From CAIMUM01 sp034429715 (GTDB lineage Bacteria > Chloroflexota > Dehalococcoidia > GIF9 > UBA5629): a stretch of DNA of 64,000 bases. Numbering within the stretch: the first letter of the stretch is position 1; each line of letters begins with the position of its first letter. Location: assembly GCA_034429715.1 (NCBI GenBank), contig DAOUFR010000011.1:10905-74904 (forward strand), read 5' to 3'. The notes beneath the pieces are model-generated. The model searched no databases. It saw nothing but the letters and a program-made list of their open reading frames with translations, and was not told the DNA's origin. Both the position numbers and the translations under genes were made by a program. This document shows positions 41,726-49,645 of this stretch, in pieces.

Positions 41726-43159
41726 TTAAGCTAAATAGTCGATCAGTTTGCGGCTGCGGCTGGGGTGTCTGAGCTTGGCCAGCGCTTCTTTTTCAATCTG
41801 CCTGATTCTTTCACGCGTCAGGCCGAACTCGTGCCCGACTTCTTTCAGAGTCAAGCCCTGCTCGTTGTCCAGGCCGTAACGCATTTCGATGATCTTGCGC
41901 TCGCGGTCGGTCAGCGAGGACAGGACATCCCTGAACTGTTGCCTGAGCATGCTGTTGGCCGCCTCATCCTCAGGCGCCGGATTGACTTCATCCTGTATGA
42001 AGTCGCTCAACTGGCTCTCATCATCGCCGATGGGGATATCCAATGATACCGGCTCTGCGTAAAGAATACTCACCAGCCAGTCTATCTTGTCGGTTTCGAC
42101 CCCCATTTCGGTGGCGATCTCATCGCTGGTCGGTTTTCGCCCCAGCTTCTGCAAGAGCTTTTGCCGGGCGTTATTCATCTTGGTAATGGTCTCGACCGTA
42201 TGTACTGGCAGTCGAATGGTCCTCGACTGGTCGGATATTACCCTGTTGATGGCCTGCCTGATCCACCAGGTGGCATAGGTGCTGAATTTAAATCCGCGCC
42301 TGTAATCGAATTTCTCCACGGCGCGCATCAGGCCTATGTTCCCCTCCTGGATGAGGTCGGAAAGCGGCATGCCGCGCGCCCTGTATTTCTTGGCCATGCT
42401 CAGCACAAGCCTTAGATTAGCCTTGATCATGTGCTCAGCCGCCTCGCGGCCGGATTTTTTCAAAGCCGCGAAATGCTCCCGCAGTCTGAGATTCATGGTC
42501 TCGAGGTACCTGGCAAATTCCGGTTTGGCCGAGGCTTCTTTCAACTCGGCAATGCTCTTATACTCGTGGTAGCCGTCTATTATCTGCCATGGTATAAGGC
42601 GCGTAACAATTGAAAGCTCGGTTATGTCCTGCAGCGCCTCTTCTGTCTCAGCATGAGTAGCCTTGGCTGCGAACTGCACCGTCTCCTCAATGATCACGTC
42701 GTCGATACGGGCCCTCAGCGCGCTGTCCGAGACTTTCATTGAAAGGATTGTTGCGCCGGACGAATGATAATGCTTGAACAGCTTTTCCAGCAGGCTTCCG
42801 TGAACCGCCAGGCGTGATATCAGGAAACGTATAACATCGACCTCGCGGGACCTCCTGGGAGTTACGGCGGGCAACTGCTTCTCAACGTGGGAAAGATAGT
42901 TGGCCAACTCCATGCGGCTGCTCAGAATCTTCTCATCCCTGGATGTGAGCAGGGGAGTTTTGCTGCATTCGGCAATATACAGGCTGACCGAATCCTCGGA
43001 GTAATCGGTGCTTTTTCTGTCGTCGGGGAAAACAACGTCTTCCACATCAGCTTTAACGTAAGCTGATTCACTGGATGTCCTGTTGCCTTCTATGTGCTCT
43101 AATCCCCAGTCGATACCAATTTTTTCCATGGTCTTTACACCTTGTTTTGTCTTAGCCAT
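41726..43159 (-). CDS. Second RpoD/SigA-type sigma factor (group 2)
   Basis: A 477-aa sigma-70. I chose ATG 43159 (MAKTKQGVKTMEKIG), with GGAAGGAG nine bases upstream. Region 1.2 (DSVSLYIAECSKTPLLTSRD), region 2 (LSDLIQEGNIGLMRAVEKF, YATWWIRQAINRVISDQ), region 3 and region 4.2 (GLTRERIRQIEKEALAKLRH) are complete, and there is no region 1.1. The -10 and -35 recognition helices are nearly those of the rpoD product at 13823, so promoter choice may overlap. It is likely an alternative or condition-specific sigma. Confidence 0.92.
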   Translation of the reverse strand: MAKTKQGVKTMEKIGIDWGLEHIEGNRTSSESAYVKADVEDVVFPDDRKSTDYSEDSVSLYIAECSKTPLLTSRDEKILSSRMELANYLSHVEKQLPAVTPRRSREVDVIRFLISRLAVHGSLLEKLFKHYHSSGATILSMKVSDSALRARIDDVIIEETVQFAAKATHAETEEALQDITELSIVTRLIPWQIIDGYHEYKSIAELKEASAKPEFARYLETMNLRLREHFAALKKSGREAAEHMIKANLRLVLSMAKKYRARGMPLSDLIQEGNIGLMRAVEKFDYRRGFKFSTYATWWIRQAINRVISDQSRTIRLPVHTVETITKMNNARQKLLQKLGRKPTSDEIATEMGVETDKIDWLVSILYAEPVSLDIPIGDDESQLSDFIQDEVNPAPEDEAANSMLRQQFRDVLSSLTDRERKIIEMRYGLDNEQGLTLKEVGHEFGLTRERIRQIEKEALAKLRHPSRSRKLIDYLA

Positions 43160-43386
43160 ATCAATAAACTCCTTCCGCAATCACCAACTTCGCGGAGTGT
43201 AACCATTCAACAATAAAATTGTGAATTCTTTATGAATTTTCAGCACAAATATAATAATCTATACCGGTTTGCCGGTAAGCGACTTAGGTCGCAAATAGTA
43301 AAACGTACCGAATGGTAAAAAGGTTGCGGCGGAAACAATAACAATAGCCCGATTAAATAAGGATGAGAGTCCGGCGGGGGCTGCCG

Positions 43387-43617
43387 TCAGCTTTCCAGGG
43401 CAACGATCTCAAACGGACACTGTAGTGCTCCGGTTGCGCAAACAAGCTCGCAGTCGGTGCACCATCCGCAGTTATCAACTTCGAGTATAGACACGGTATT
43501 ATCACTGAGCACGAGGGCGCCGCATTTGCATACCGTAACGCAAAGGCCGCATCCGTCGCACCTGGCATGGTCAATGACGGGCATTATGGGCAATCGGTTC
43601 TTCTCCTCGGATAACAT
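43387..43617 (-). CDS. Two-cluster 4Fe-4S ferredoxin
   Basis: Electron carrier of up to 76 aa with two cysteine sets: CDGCGLCVTVCKCGAL and CGWCTDCELVCATGALQCP, each C-x2-C-x2-C-x3-C. The start is unsure: ATG 43617 has no ribosome site, while an in-frame TTG at 43593 has AGGAG nine bases upstream. It is monocistronic next to a Crp/Fnr regulator, and could be a redox partner for the oxidoreductases of this organism. Confidence 0.88.
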   Translation of the reverse strand: MLSEEKNRLPIMPVIDHARCDGCGLCVTVCKCGALVLSDNTVSILEVDNCGWCTDCELVCATGALQCPFEIVALES

Positions 43618-43676
43618 GTCTATTATTTACAATATTTTATCTCTTTACCGTGCAGTATAATGTAACCTATATCACC

Positions 43677-44348
43677 TCAGTTCAATCCTGCCAACCGGTC
43701 CAGGTAGCTCCGGTCCTTGATAACAATACGGTGCCTTTCCAGACTGATTGCGCCGCTGTCCTCCAGATTCTTGAGAGACCTGCCCACAACTTCCCTGGCG
43801 GTCCCGGCCATGGCCGCCATCTCGTATTGAGTCAACCTCTGATAGCCTTCAGGCCCGGGGGCTGCATTCTGCAATAGTATTTTAGCCACGCGACCGGTGA
43901 CGTTTTTGAAGGACAGGTCTTCCACAAGGGTCAAAAGCAAACGCGCCTGCTCCGATAATATCTCGAGGGCATTGCGCACTATGCGCCAGTTCTTCTCCAT
44001 GACGGGCAACAGGTCATTCTTATGTATCCAGTATATTATGGTGGTATTGCCCAGTGCCTGTGCGCTGTAAGGACAGAAGCTGCCCCCGAAAACCGCCACG
44101 TCGTTGAACGACTCGCCCGGCCGGACTATCTTAATAATCTGCTCTTTGCCCTCGGACGAGGTCTTGTATATTTTAACCACGCCCGTATTGACGAAATGCA
44201 GGTTCTCCTGTTTATCCCCCTCGGATACGATGGTCTGTCCTTTGATGAAAGACTTGCTGTTAAACAGGGACGGCAAACCCGACAGCCTGTCGTTTTCAAC
44301 GCCGTTAAAATAACTCAGCCGGCTTATACTCTCAATCGTTATATTCAT
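43677..44348 (-). CDS. Crp/Fnr-family transcriptional regulator
   Basis: A 223-residue regulator with an N-terminal cyclic-nucleotide-type beta barrel (KGQTIVSEGDKQENLHFVNTG, in part) and a C-terminal winged helix (LTQYEMAAMAGTAREVVGRSL as recognition region). The FNR cysteine cluster is missing, so it is not an Fe-S oxygen sensor of the classical kind; the ligand is unknown. It is divergent from the cation-exporter leader and may act on it or on the ferredoxin. Confidence 0.9.
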   Translation of the reverse strand: MNITIESISRLSYFNGVENDRLSGLPSLFNSKSFIKGQTIVSEGDKQENLHFVNTGVVKIYKTSSEGKEQIIKIVRPGESFNDVAVFGGSFCPYSAQALGNTTIIYWIHKNDLLPVMEKNWRIVRNALEILSEQARLLLTLVEDLSFKNVTGRVAKILLQNAAPGPEGYQRLTQYEMAAMAGTAREVVGRSLKNLEDSGAISLERHRIVIKDRSYLDRLAGLN

Positions 44349-44461
44349 TATACTTACGTCAATGCTTGAAATTTATCAAATTATACCAGTCCCTGCACTA
44401 TTATGAAATGGCCCGCGCTATCCCTCCAGGGGCAATAACGCACGCTTTAAATCCATGCAGT

Positions 44462-44491
44462 TTGACTGGAAATTATTCAAGTCCTTATAAT
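44462..44491 (+). promoter_or_regulatory. Promoter for cation exporter leader
   Basis: TTGACT (44462-44467), 18-base spacer, TATAAT (44486-44491). Transcription should begin near 44498, giving a leader of about 104 bases before the exporter ATG. Confidence 0.65.
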
Positions 44492-44496
44492 GTGCT

Positions 44497-44590
44497 AACC
44501 TGCAACAGACGCTGCCGCACATATATGGCGCGGTCGGGCCAAAAGCAACGGACTATGACTCCGTGGGAACACAGGTTCCACGGAGTTTTA
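44497..44590 (+). promoter_or_regulatory. Riboswitch-like leader with terminator, upstream of CDF exporter
   Basis: The leader ends in a terminator (44558-44590). AACCTG at 44497-44502 can pair with CAGGTT at 44572-44577, which would open the terminator and enclose a GC-rich structured core (ACAGACGCTGCC, GGCGCGGTCGGGCC). This is the plan of an ON switch. Upstream of a CDF exporter, the NiCo (czcD) riboswitch is the nearest known class; I cannot confirm its consensus. Confidence 0.5.
44558..44590 (+). terminator. Leader terminator/attenuator hairpin
   Basis: ACTCCGTGGGAAC pairs with GTTCCACGGAGT (one bulged G) around ACAG, followed by TTTTATT, 12 bases before the exporter ATG. Confidence 0.8.
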
Positions 44591-44601
44591 TTAATTTAAA
44601 T

Positions 44602-45597
44602 ATGGAAATTCAGAAACAGAAGACTTCTGTAGCGCTGCTGTCGGTGGCGTCTAACTGCATGCTGGTTATCCTTAAGCTGATAGCCGGCATACTTACAGGG
44701 TCCATCTCGATACTGTCCGAGGCGGCGCATTCCTCCATGGACCTGATCGCCTCGGTCATAGCTTTCTTTGCCGTGCGAATCTCGGCCAGGCGTCCGGATG
44801 CAGAGCACCCCTTCGGCCACGGCAAGGTCGAGGACATCTCCGCCCTGGCAGAGGCGCTGCTGATCGTCATAGCCGCCGTCTGGATCGTGGTGGAAGCAGT
44901 CAACAAGATAATAGCCCCCCAGCCGCTGGAAACGATCGACTGGGGCATCGCTGTGATGATGCTGTCTGTGGTGGCCAATATAATCGTATCGCAACTCCTT
45001 TTTACCGTGGGTAAAAGGGCGGATTCGCCTGCCCTTATCGCAGATGCCTGGCACCTCCGCACCGACGTCTGGACTTCCGCAGGGGTGCTGACAGGCCTGG
45101 CGGTCATCTGGGTGGGCGCCAGATTGTGGCCGAATATAAATTTGACCTGGATCGATCCGGCGGCGGCCATTTTAGTGGCCACGCTGATCCTGCGGGCAGC
45201 CGTCAACCTGACCTTGGGAGCAACCAAAGACCTTATCGACACCAGCCCGCCGGCCCACGAACTGTACTGGCTGTCGAGTTACCTGCAGAGCTGGTATCCC
45301 ACCGTAAGGTCCATCCACCGCATCCGCACCAGGAAATCCGGCGCCGCGCGCTTTATAGACCTTCATATCGTGGTGGACCCCGCTATGACAGTCAGCGATT
45401 CCCATGAAATCACCGAGAAGATGACCGCGGCAGTGAGGGAAAAACTGAGCGGGGCAGACCTGACGGTGCATATTGAACCCTGCGACGGCCTGTGTAAAAA
45501 AGCCTGCGCCAGCGGTTGCATGCTGCCCTCAGAGGAGAGAACAGCCATACAGCAGGAGGCGGCGGCGGCGGTCAAAAAGGCCAGGCAAACGATTTGA
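44602..45597 (+). CDS. Cation diffusion facilitator exporter 1
   Basis: Divalent-metal/proton antiporter of about 331 aa with six helices. I chose ATG 44602, after the leader terminator. Metal-site motifs are EAAHSSMDLIAS (helix 2) and ADAWHLRTDVWTS (helix 5), the H-x3-D pattern of CDF proteins; a cytoplasmic domain has IRTRKSGAARFIDLHIVV. A cysteine-rich tail (CDGLCKKACASGC) may bind metal. The substrate (Zn, Ni, Co, Fe) is not fixed by sequence. A riboswitch-like leader precedes it. Confidence 0.9.
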   Translation: MEIQKQKTSVALLSVASNCMLVILKLIAGILTGSISILSEAAHSSMDLIASVIAFFAVRISARRPDAEHPFGHGKVEDISALAEALLIVIAAVWIVVEAVNKIIAPQPLETIDWGIAVMMLSVVANIIVSQLLFTVGKRADSPALIADAWHLRTDVWTSAGVLTGLAVIWVGARLWPNINLTWIDPAAAILVATLILRAAVNLTLGATKDLIDTSPPAHELYWLSSYLQSWYPTVRSIHRIRTRKSGAARFIDLHIVVDPAMTVSDSHEITEKMTAAVREKLSGADLTVHIEPCDGLCKKACASGCMLPSEERTAIQQEAAAAVKKARQTI

Positions 45598-45643
45598 TAG
45601 GGATGGCTGTCAGTTAAATATCAGCAATAGTGAGGTGGATCGA

Positions 45644-46786
45644 ATGGCAATCAGCAGTTTTTATATGCCCATCAGGTTTATCATCGGTCAGGGAAGCTTC
45701 TCAAGGCTGGGAAAGGAAGCCGCCCGCCTGGGCAAGTCTGCCCTATTGGTCACAGGATCGCGCAGCATGCGCTCTTCGGGCATGCTTGATAGGGCGACAG
45801 GTGACCTTGCGGCCAACGGTGTCACGTCAGTTATTTTCGACAAGGTGGAGCCCAATCCTCGCACATCCACGATCGACACTGCTGCCAGGATTGCGCGGGA
45901 CAAGAGGGTCGAGATGGTCATCGCGCTGGGCGGAGGCAGCGTGATGGACGCCTCCAAATGCATCGCCCTGGCCGCAGCGGGAGGAGAGCCTATTTTCTCC
46001 TACTATGAAGGTAAAGCCAACAGCAAGATAAAGGCTCTTCCAATCATAGCCGTGCCTACAGTGGCAGCCAGCGGGTCCGAAGCCAACAACGGGGCGGTCA
46101 TTACGAACTGGGAGACGCATGAAAAAGTGGTCCTCATGCATCCCTCCGTTTATCCGGCAATATCCATCGTCGATCCCGCCCTGACCTTAACCGTCCCGGC
46201 CAAAACGACAGCCCAGGGGGGTGTGGACATCTTCTGCCACCTGGTCGAAGCTTACGTCACGGCACATGAATTCACACTGATCAATGATGGGCTGCGCGAA
46301 TCGTCCATGCGCACGGTGGTCGAAGTGCTTCCGGATGTGCTGGCCAGGCTCGACGATATAGAGGGACGTTCCAGATTAACCTGGGCCAGCACCATAGCCT
46401 GCTCGCAGTTTGCCAACCTTGGAGGCGGCACGGGCCTCATGTCGTTACATGGACTGGAGCACGCACTGAGCGCGTTTTACGATCTGGCCCATGGTGATGG
46501 CCTGGCTGCGCTGCTGATTGAATGGATGAAGTTCACCCTTCCATCCCGCCGGGAACGCGTCGAAAAGCTCGGACAGAACGTGTTCGCAGCCAGCGATGGC
46601 ATAGCGGCGACGCAGAACTGGCTGCATAAAGTCGGCATGGACCACAGGCTGCGCGCCCTCGGTGTTAAGGAAGCGGATCTCGAGGCTCTGGCCGACAACG
46701 CCCTCAGGACGGCTCCCTGGGTCAAGTTCCACCCAATCCCGCTGGATAAAGAAGCTATTGTAGCTATATATAAGAAATCCTGGTGA
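45644..46786 (+). CDS. Iron-containing alcohol dehydrogenase
   Basis: Group III NAD(P)-dependent dehydrogenase, 380 aa. I chose ATG 45644, behind GAGGTG. NAD site ALGGGSVMDASKCIA; metal ligands in GGVDIFCHLVEAYVT and LHGLEHALSAFYDLAHGDG, all present. Reduces aldehydes or oxidises alcohols in fermentation; substrate not determined. It follows the CDF gene by 46 bases in the same direction. Confidence 0.92.
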   Translation: MAISSFYMPIRFIIGQGSFSRLGKEAARLGKSALLVTGSRSMRSSGMLDRATGDLAANGVTSVIFDKVEPNPRTSTIDTAARIARDKRVEMVIALGGGSVMDASKCIALAAAGGEPIFSYYEGKANSKIKALPIIAVPTVAASGSEANNGAVITNWETHEKVVLMHPSVYPAISIVDPALTLTVPAKTTAQGGVDIFCHLVEAYVTAHEFTLINDGLRESSMRTVVEVLPDVLARLDDIEGRSRLTWASTIACSQFANLGGGTGLMSLHGLEHALSAFYDLAHGDGLAALLIEWMKFTLPSRRERVEKLGQNVFAASDGIAATQNWLHKVGMDHRLRALGVKEADLEALADNALRTAPWVKFHPIPLDKEAIVAIYKKSW

Positions 46787-46813
46787 GGATCAAAATATTG
46801 GCTGATAGGCCCC

Positions 46814-46831
46814 GAGGTCGTTGGTTCAAAT
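46814..46831 (+). other. tRNA T-arm-like remnant
   Basis: GAGGTCGTTGGTTCAAAT matches the variable loop, T stem and T loop of many bacterial tRNAs, but the 3' T-stem half and acceptor are missing. Such fragments can be left at attachment sites. It marks the left edge of the A+T-rich cassette. This might be chance. Confidence 0.3.
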
Positions 46832-47003
46832 ATTGCTTAAGAGATAGTAAATTATTAGTTCAATCATTCAATCGAAATCAGCATCAACTACTACAGTGCC
46901 TCATGACAGCAATGTAGCTTGGCAAGATGAGCTTACTATCAGGGAATTGTCATCAAATAATATCAACCTTTTTTACCGAATCGTGACCAAAGACATTTAA
47001 TAA

Positions 47004-48413
47004 TTAGATTGTATCCAAATTCTCTATCCCCTCTATTGGGCTGGCTGTGTCTTTATCTAGTATTTTTTGCGCAACTTTTTCTATTTTATCTTTGAATTGA
47101 TCTTTATTAATACCTGCGTCGTCTAGAATTGATAACATATGCTCTGCAACATTCTTTACTTGTTCCTCATTAGTAGCACCGAAAGCATCTCTGGGGGCTC
47201 TAGTTCCCAATGGCCATATATTATTCTGAATAAGGTGTGATATTTCTAATTCTGTAACTTTTTCTTTATGTATTTGGTGTTCCTCTATATCCTTAAAAAT
47301 TGTGAGTGGTTGGCGTTCATATGGTTGTATATCATCATCCAAACCTAATAACACTCTGCAAAACGCTAAATGACCATAAAATATATTTTCCATTCGATCA
47401 TAATATGAAAGAGCATAAGCTAAATCTGCGCCGGAAAGAACCACCTTATAGCTATCTCCACTACGATATGCTGAAATGGCTGATACTATCTTCATATCCC
47501 AGTCTTTTAGAGTACTTGAACTATCAAGGGAACGAAGCGATTGAACATCTTGAAATAGCTGTTTAAGTACTACGTGCAGTTTAGATTCTTGTAGATTGCC
47601 TGAAGTACGATCGAAAGTTAGAAATATTCCTTGATGTAATGCAGCTTCGATGATCTTTGTACTTAATTCCTGTCCGCTTGTTCTACCTATAAGCGCCATA
47701 CCCAACGGTAATACTAGATCATCCACCACTTCAATTTGTTTATAGATATCTTTGGCTGAAATATTCAGTTGTTTTCTCACTTTACTCATGTAATGATGAG
47801 GTAGAAATACACTGGTACGTCTACGACTTACGAGATGTGTAAGATTCAATAATAATTCTGATAACAAAGAATATCTAATCTGTTTCTCCACTAGATTTCT
47901 ACCCAAGTTCATCCTATTGGATAAAGATTCCATCAATTCCTTAAAATCATTAAAACGAGTTAGCCAACTTGGTGCACCCTCTATATCTGGTTGTTGAATT
48001 TCTTCAATAAATGACTTTAAATGTTTTGGATCATCAATACCTGATGCTAATTGTTTCTTGCGTGTATTTTGAAGTAACATCTCCGTATCTCTTCGTAAAT
48101 AGAAGAATAATCGTGGTCGCTGCGACGACATGAATGCATTTCTTGCCACTCTATATTCCTGTCGTGTTATCGAAACTCCTTCTTCAAATAGGCTCCCCCT
48201 TGTATTGCCTACTAGTAATATATAGTAGTCACAGTTATTGATATTCTCGAAGCATTCATCAAATGCTGTGCGGTCACCTTTAATATCAAAATCAGAGGCT
48301 TCTGATTGATACACAATAAATCCTTGCTCATTTAACGTAAAAGATATTGCTGATCTCAGATCACGAAATTCTTTGATAGTTGACGAGATAAATATAGAGG
48401 GTTGATTACTCAC
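47004..48413 (-). CDS. DUF4062 TIR-like protein with uncharacterised C-terminal region
   Basis: A 469-residue protein. Residues 1-115 are a DUF4062 domain, related to TIR folds: PSIFISSTIKEFRDLRSAI, GDRTAFDECFENINNCDYYILLVGN and ITRQEYRVARNAF. The rest (about 120-469) is unrecognised, helical and polar. The start is GTG 48413, behind GGAGG. It is 43 bases after the 338-aa gene, in one operon. DUF4062 domains appear in TIR- and STAND-type immune proteins, which suggests a defence role (inference). Base composition is much more A+T-rich than the neighbours. Confidence 0.72.
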   Translation of the reverse strand: MSNQPSIFISSTIKEFRDLRSAISFTLNEQGFIVYQSEASDFDIKGDRTAFDECFENINNCDYYILLVGNTRGSLFEEGVSITRQEYRVARNAFMSSQRPRLFFYLRRDTEMLLQNTRKKQLASGIDDPKHLKSFIEEIQQPDIEGAPSWLTRFNDFKELMESLSNRMNLGRNLVEKQIRYSLLSELLLNLTHLVSRRRTSVFLPHHYMSKVRKQLNISAKDIYKQIEVVDDLVLPLGMALIGRTSGQELSTKIIEAALHQGIFLTFDRTSGNLQESKLHVVLKQLFQDVQSLRSLDSSSTLKDWDMKIVSAISAYRSGDSYKVVLSGADLAYALSYYDRMENIFYGHLAFCRVLLGLDDDIQPYERQPLTIFKDIEEHQIHKEKVTELEISHLIQNNIWPLGTRAPRDAFGATNEEQVKNVAEHMLSILDDAGINKDQFKDKIEKVAQKILDKDTASPIEGIENLDTI

Positions 48414-48456
48414 AATTTAGTACCTCCCAAATCTCTCTCAAATATTTTAACGACGT

Positions 48457-49473
48457 CTACGGGTTACTTTCTCTGAAGTATTTCTCAATATCCATATTCC
48501 AAACGTAAAATGCTAATACAATTGATACCCAGTCAATTGTTGGAATATCAAAATCTGTTTGGAATATTTTCACTCGTTTGCCTATTTTACCCATGTTACG
48601 AACATGTGTTGTATAACGTTGTTCAATCTCTTGAATAGAATATATTCTTATTGCACCATCGCAGTGTATGAATCGAGGATTGTCTGGTACATAAATGCCA
48701 TGAAAATAGCGGCTTCCTCTTATACTTACTAGTTCTTTTTTAGGTAACTCTTCACAGATAAAATGTATTTCGTTATCTCTCGGAGCCCAAACTAAATCTG
48801 TAAATTCAACATCAGGCTGAAAGCCATGATTTGGAAGCCATTTCATATGACGATCTTCTTTTAGACTACTAATATCCTGCCAATCAAGTTCCTTACCATA
48901 AACCCACATCTTATATTCCGTGGGCCTATAGGTTGATGCCTCTTGCACCATTAATGGATCTAATCTGATTCTTATTTCTCCCTGTTTGGCAAGGCGAAAC
49001 AGAATATGCGATAACCAATATACTGAATTTATTGAGTAGGCAATTGAAGGAAGAATCTGAAATACTGTGGAACCTCTTTTTAAATAACGCAAAGAGGTAT
49101 CAAATTCACTCAATCTAACCAAGCAATTATTATCCAGTTCTATCCCATTCAGATTGGGATGGTCGTATGGCTTAATTTGAGGTGAATTTTTGCTGGTTTT
49201 CAGTAGCGAAATCCTTTTAGTAGCAATAGCTCTATCGATGAAATGACCTATTACCCAATTCACATCAATGTCGCCGTGCAAGTTTGCCAATTCTTTATAC
49301 CAGGAAGGTTGATATTGCCGATCTAGAGTATTAATTTGCGTTAAACGCTTCGACAACTCGCGAAGCATCCTGCCTACTTTAGAATTCTGTTTAATGTTTT
49401 CTGCTATCAGAAATACACTTGAGGTATCGGATGTACTAAAGTAATCAACTATTTCACTTGGAATCTCTATCAT
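48457..49473 (-). CDS. Unknown protein, partner of the DUF4062 gene
   Basis: A 338-residue protein that I do not recognise. It has no membrane segment or signal peptide. Visible features are a helical N-terminal third (VGRMLRELSKRLTQINTLD), a central Trp/Tyr-rich region (PTEYKMWVYGKELDWQDI) and an aromatic C-terminus (WVSIVLAFYVWNMDIEKYF). It is the first gene of the two-gene operon and shares its A+T-rich composition. The promoter gives an almost leaderless transcript. It could be a sensor or regulator for the TIR-like protein; that is inference from position only. Confidence 0.7.
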   Translation of the reverse strand: MIEIPSEIVDYFSTSDTSSVFLIAENIKQNSKVGRMLRELSKRLTQINTLDRQYQPSWYKELANLHGDIDVNWVIGHFIDRAIATKRISLLKTSKNSPQIKPYDHPNLNGIELDNNCLVRLSEFDTSLRYLKRGSTVFQILPSIAYSINSVYWLSHILFRLAKQGEIRIRLDPLMVQEASTYRPTEYKMWVYGKELDWQDISSLKEDRHMKWLPNHGFQPDVEFTDLVWAPRDNEIHFICEELPKKELVSIRGSRYFHGIYVPDNPRFIHCDGAIRIYSIQEIEQRYTTHVRNMGKIGKRVKIFQTDFDIPTIDWVSIVLAFYVWNMDIEKYFRESNP

Positions 49474-49488
49474 AGCCTAATACTAATT

Positions 49489-49517
49489 ATTAAATATCCT
49501 ACTTTAAAAACAGTCAA
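49489..49517 (-). promoter_or_regulatory. Promoter of the DUF4062 operon
   Basis: Minus strand TTGACT (49512-49517), 17-base spacer, TTTAAT (49489-49494). The start point lies about 10 bases before ATG 49473. Confidence 0.6.
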
Positions 49518-49645
49518 CATTTTGGTGTCAAAGCACCTTTTCTTATCCGCATATGCAGTACTATAGTATATGTGGGGGCCGAAGTTAGCCGTATATGACG
49601 AATTTTTATCCACACTTCACAACTTCTCAAGGGCTGTTTATCCTT

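Noticed and set aside
43260..43310. Two small hairpins (TACCGG-TTTG-CCGGTA and GCGAC-TTAG-GTCGC) as a terminator
   Set aside because: They are short and lack a T-tract on either strand.
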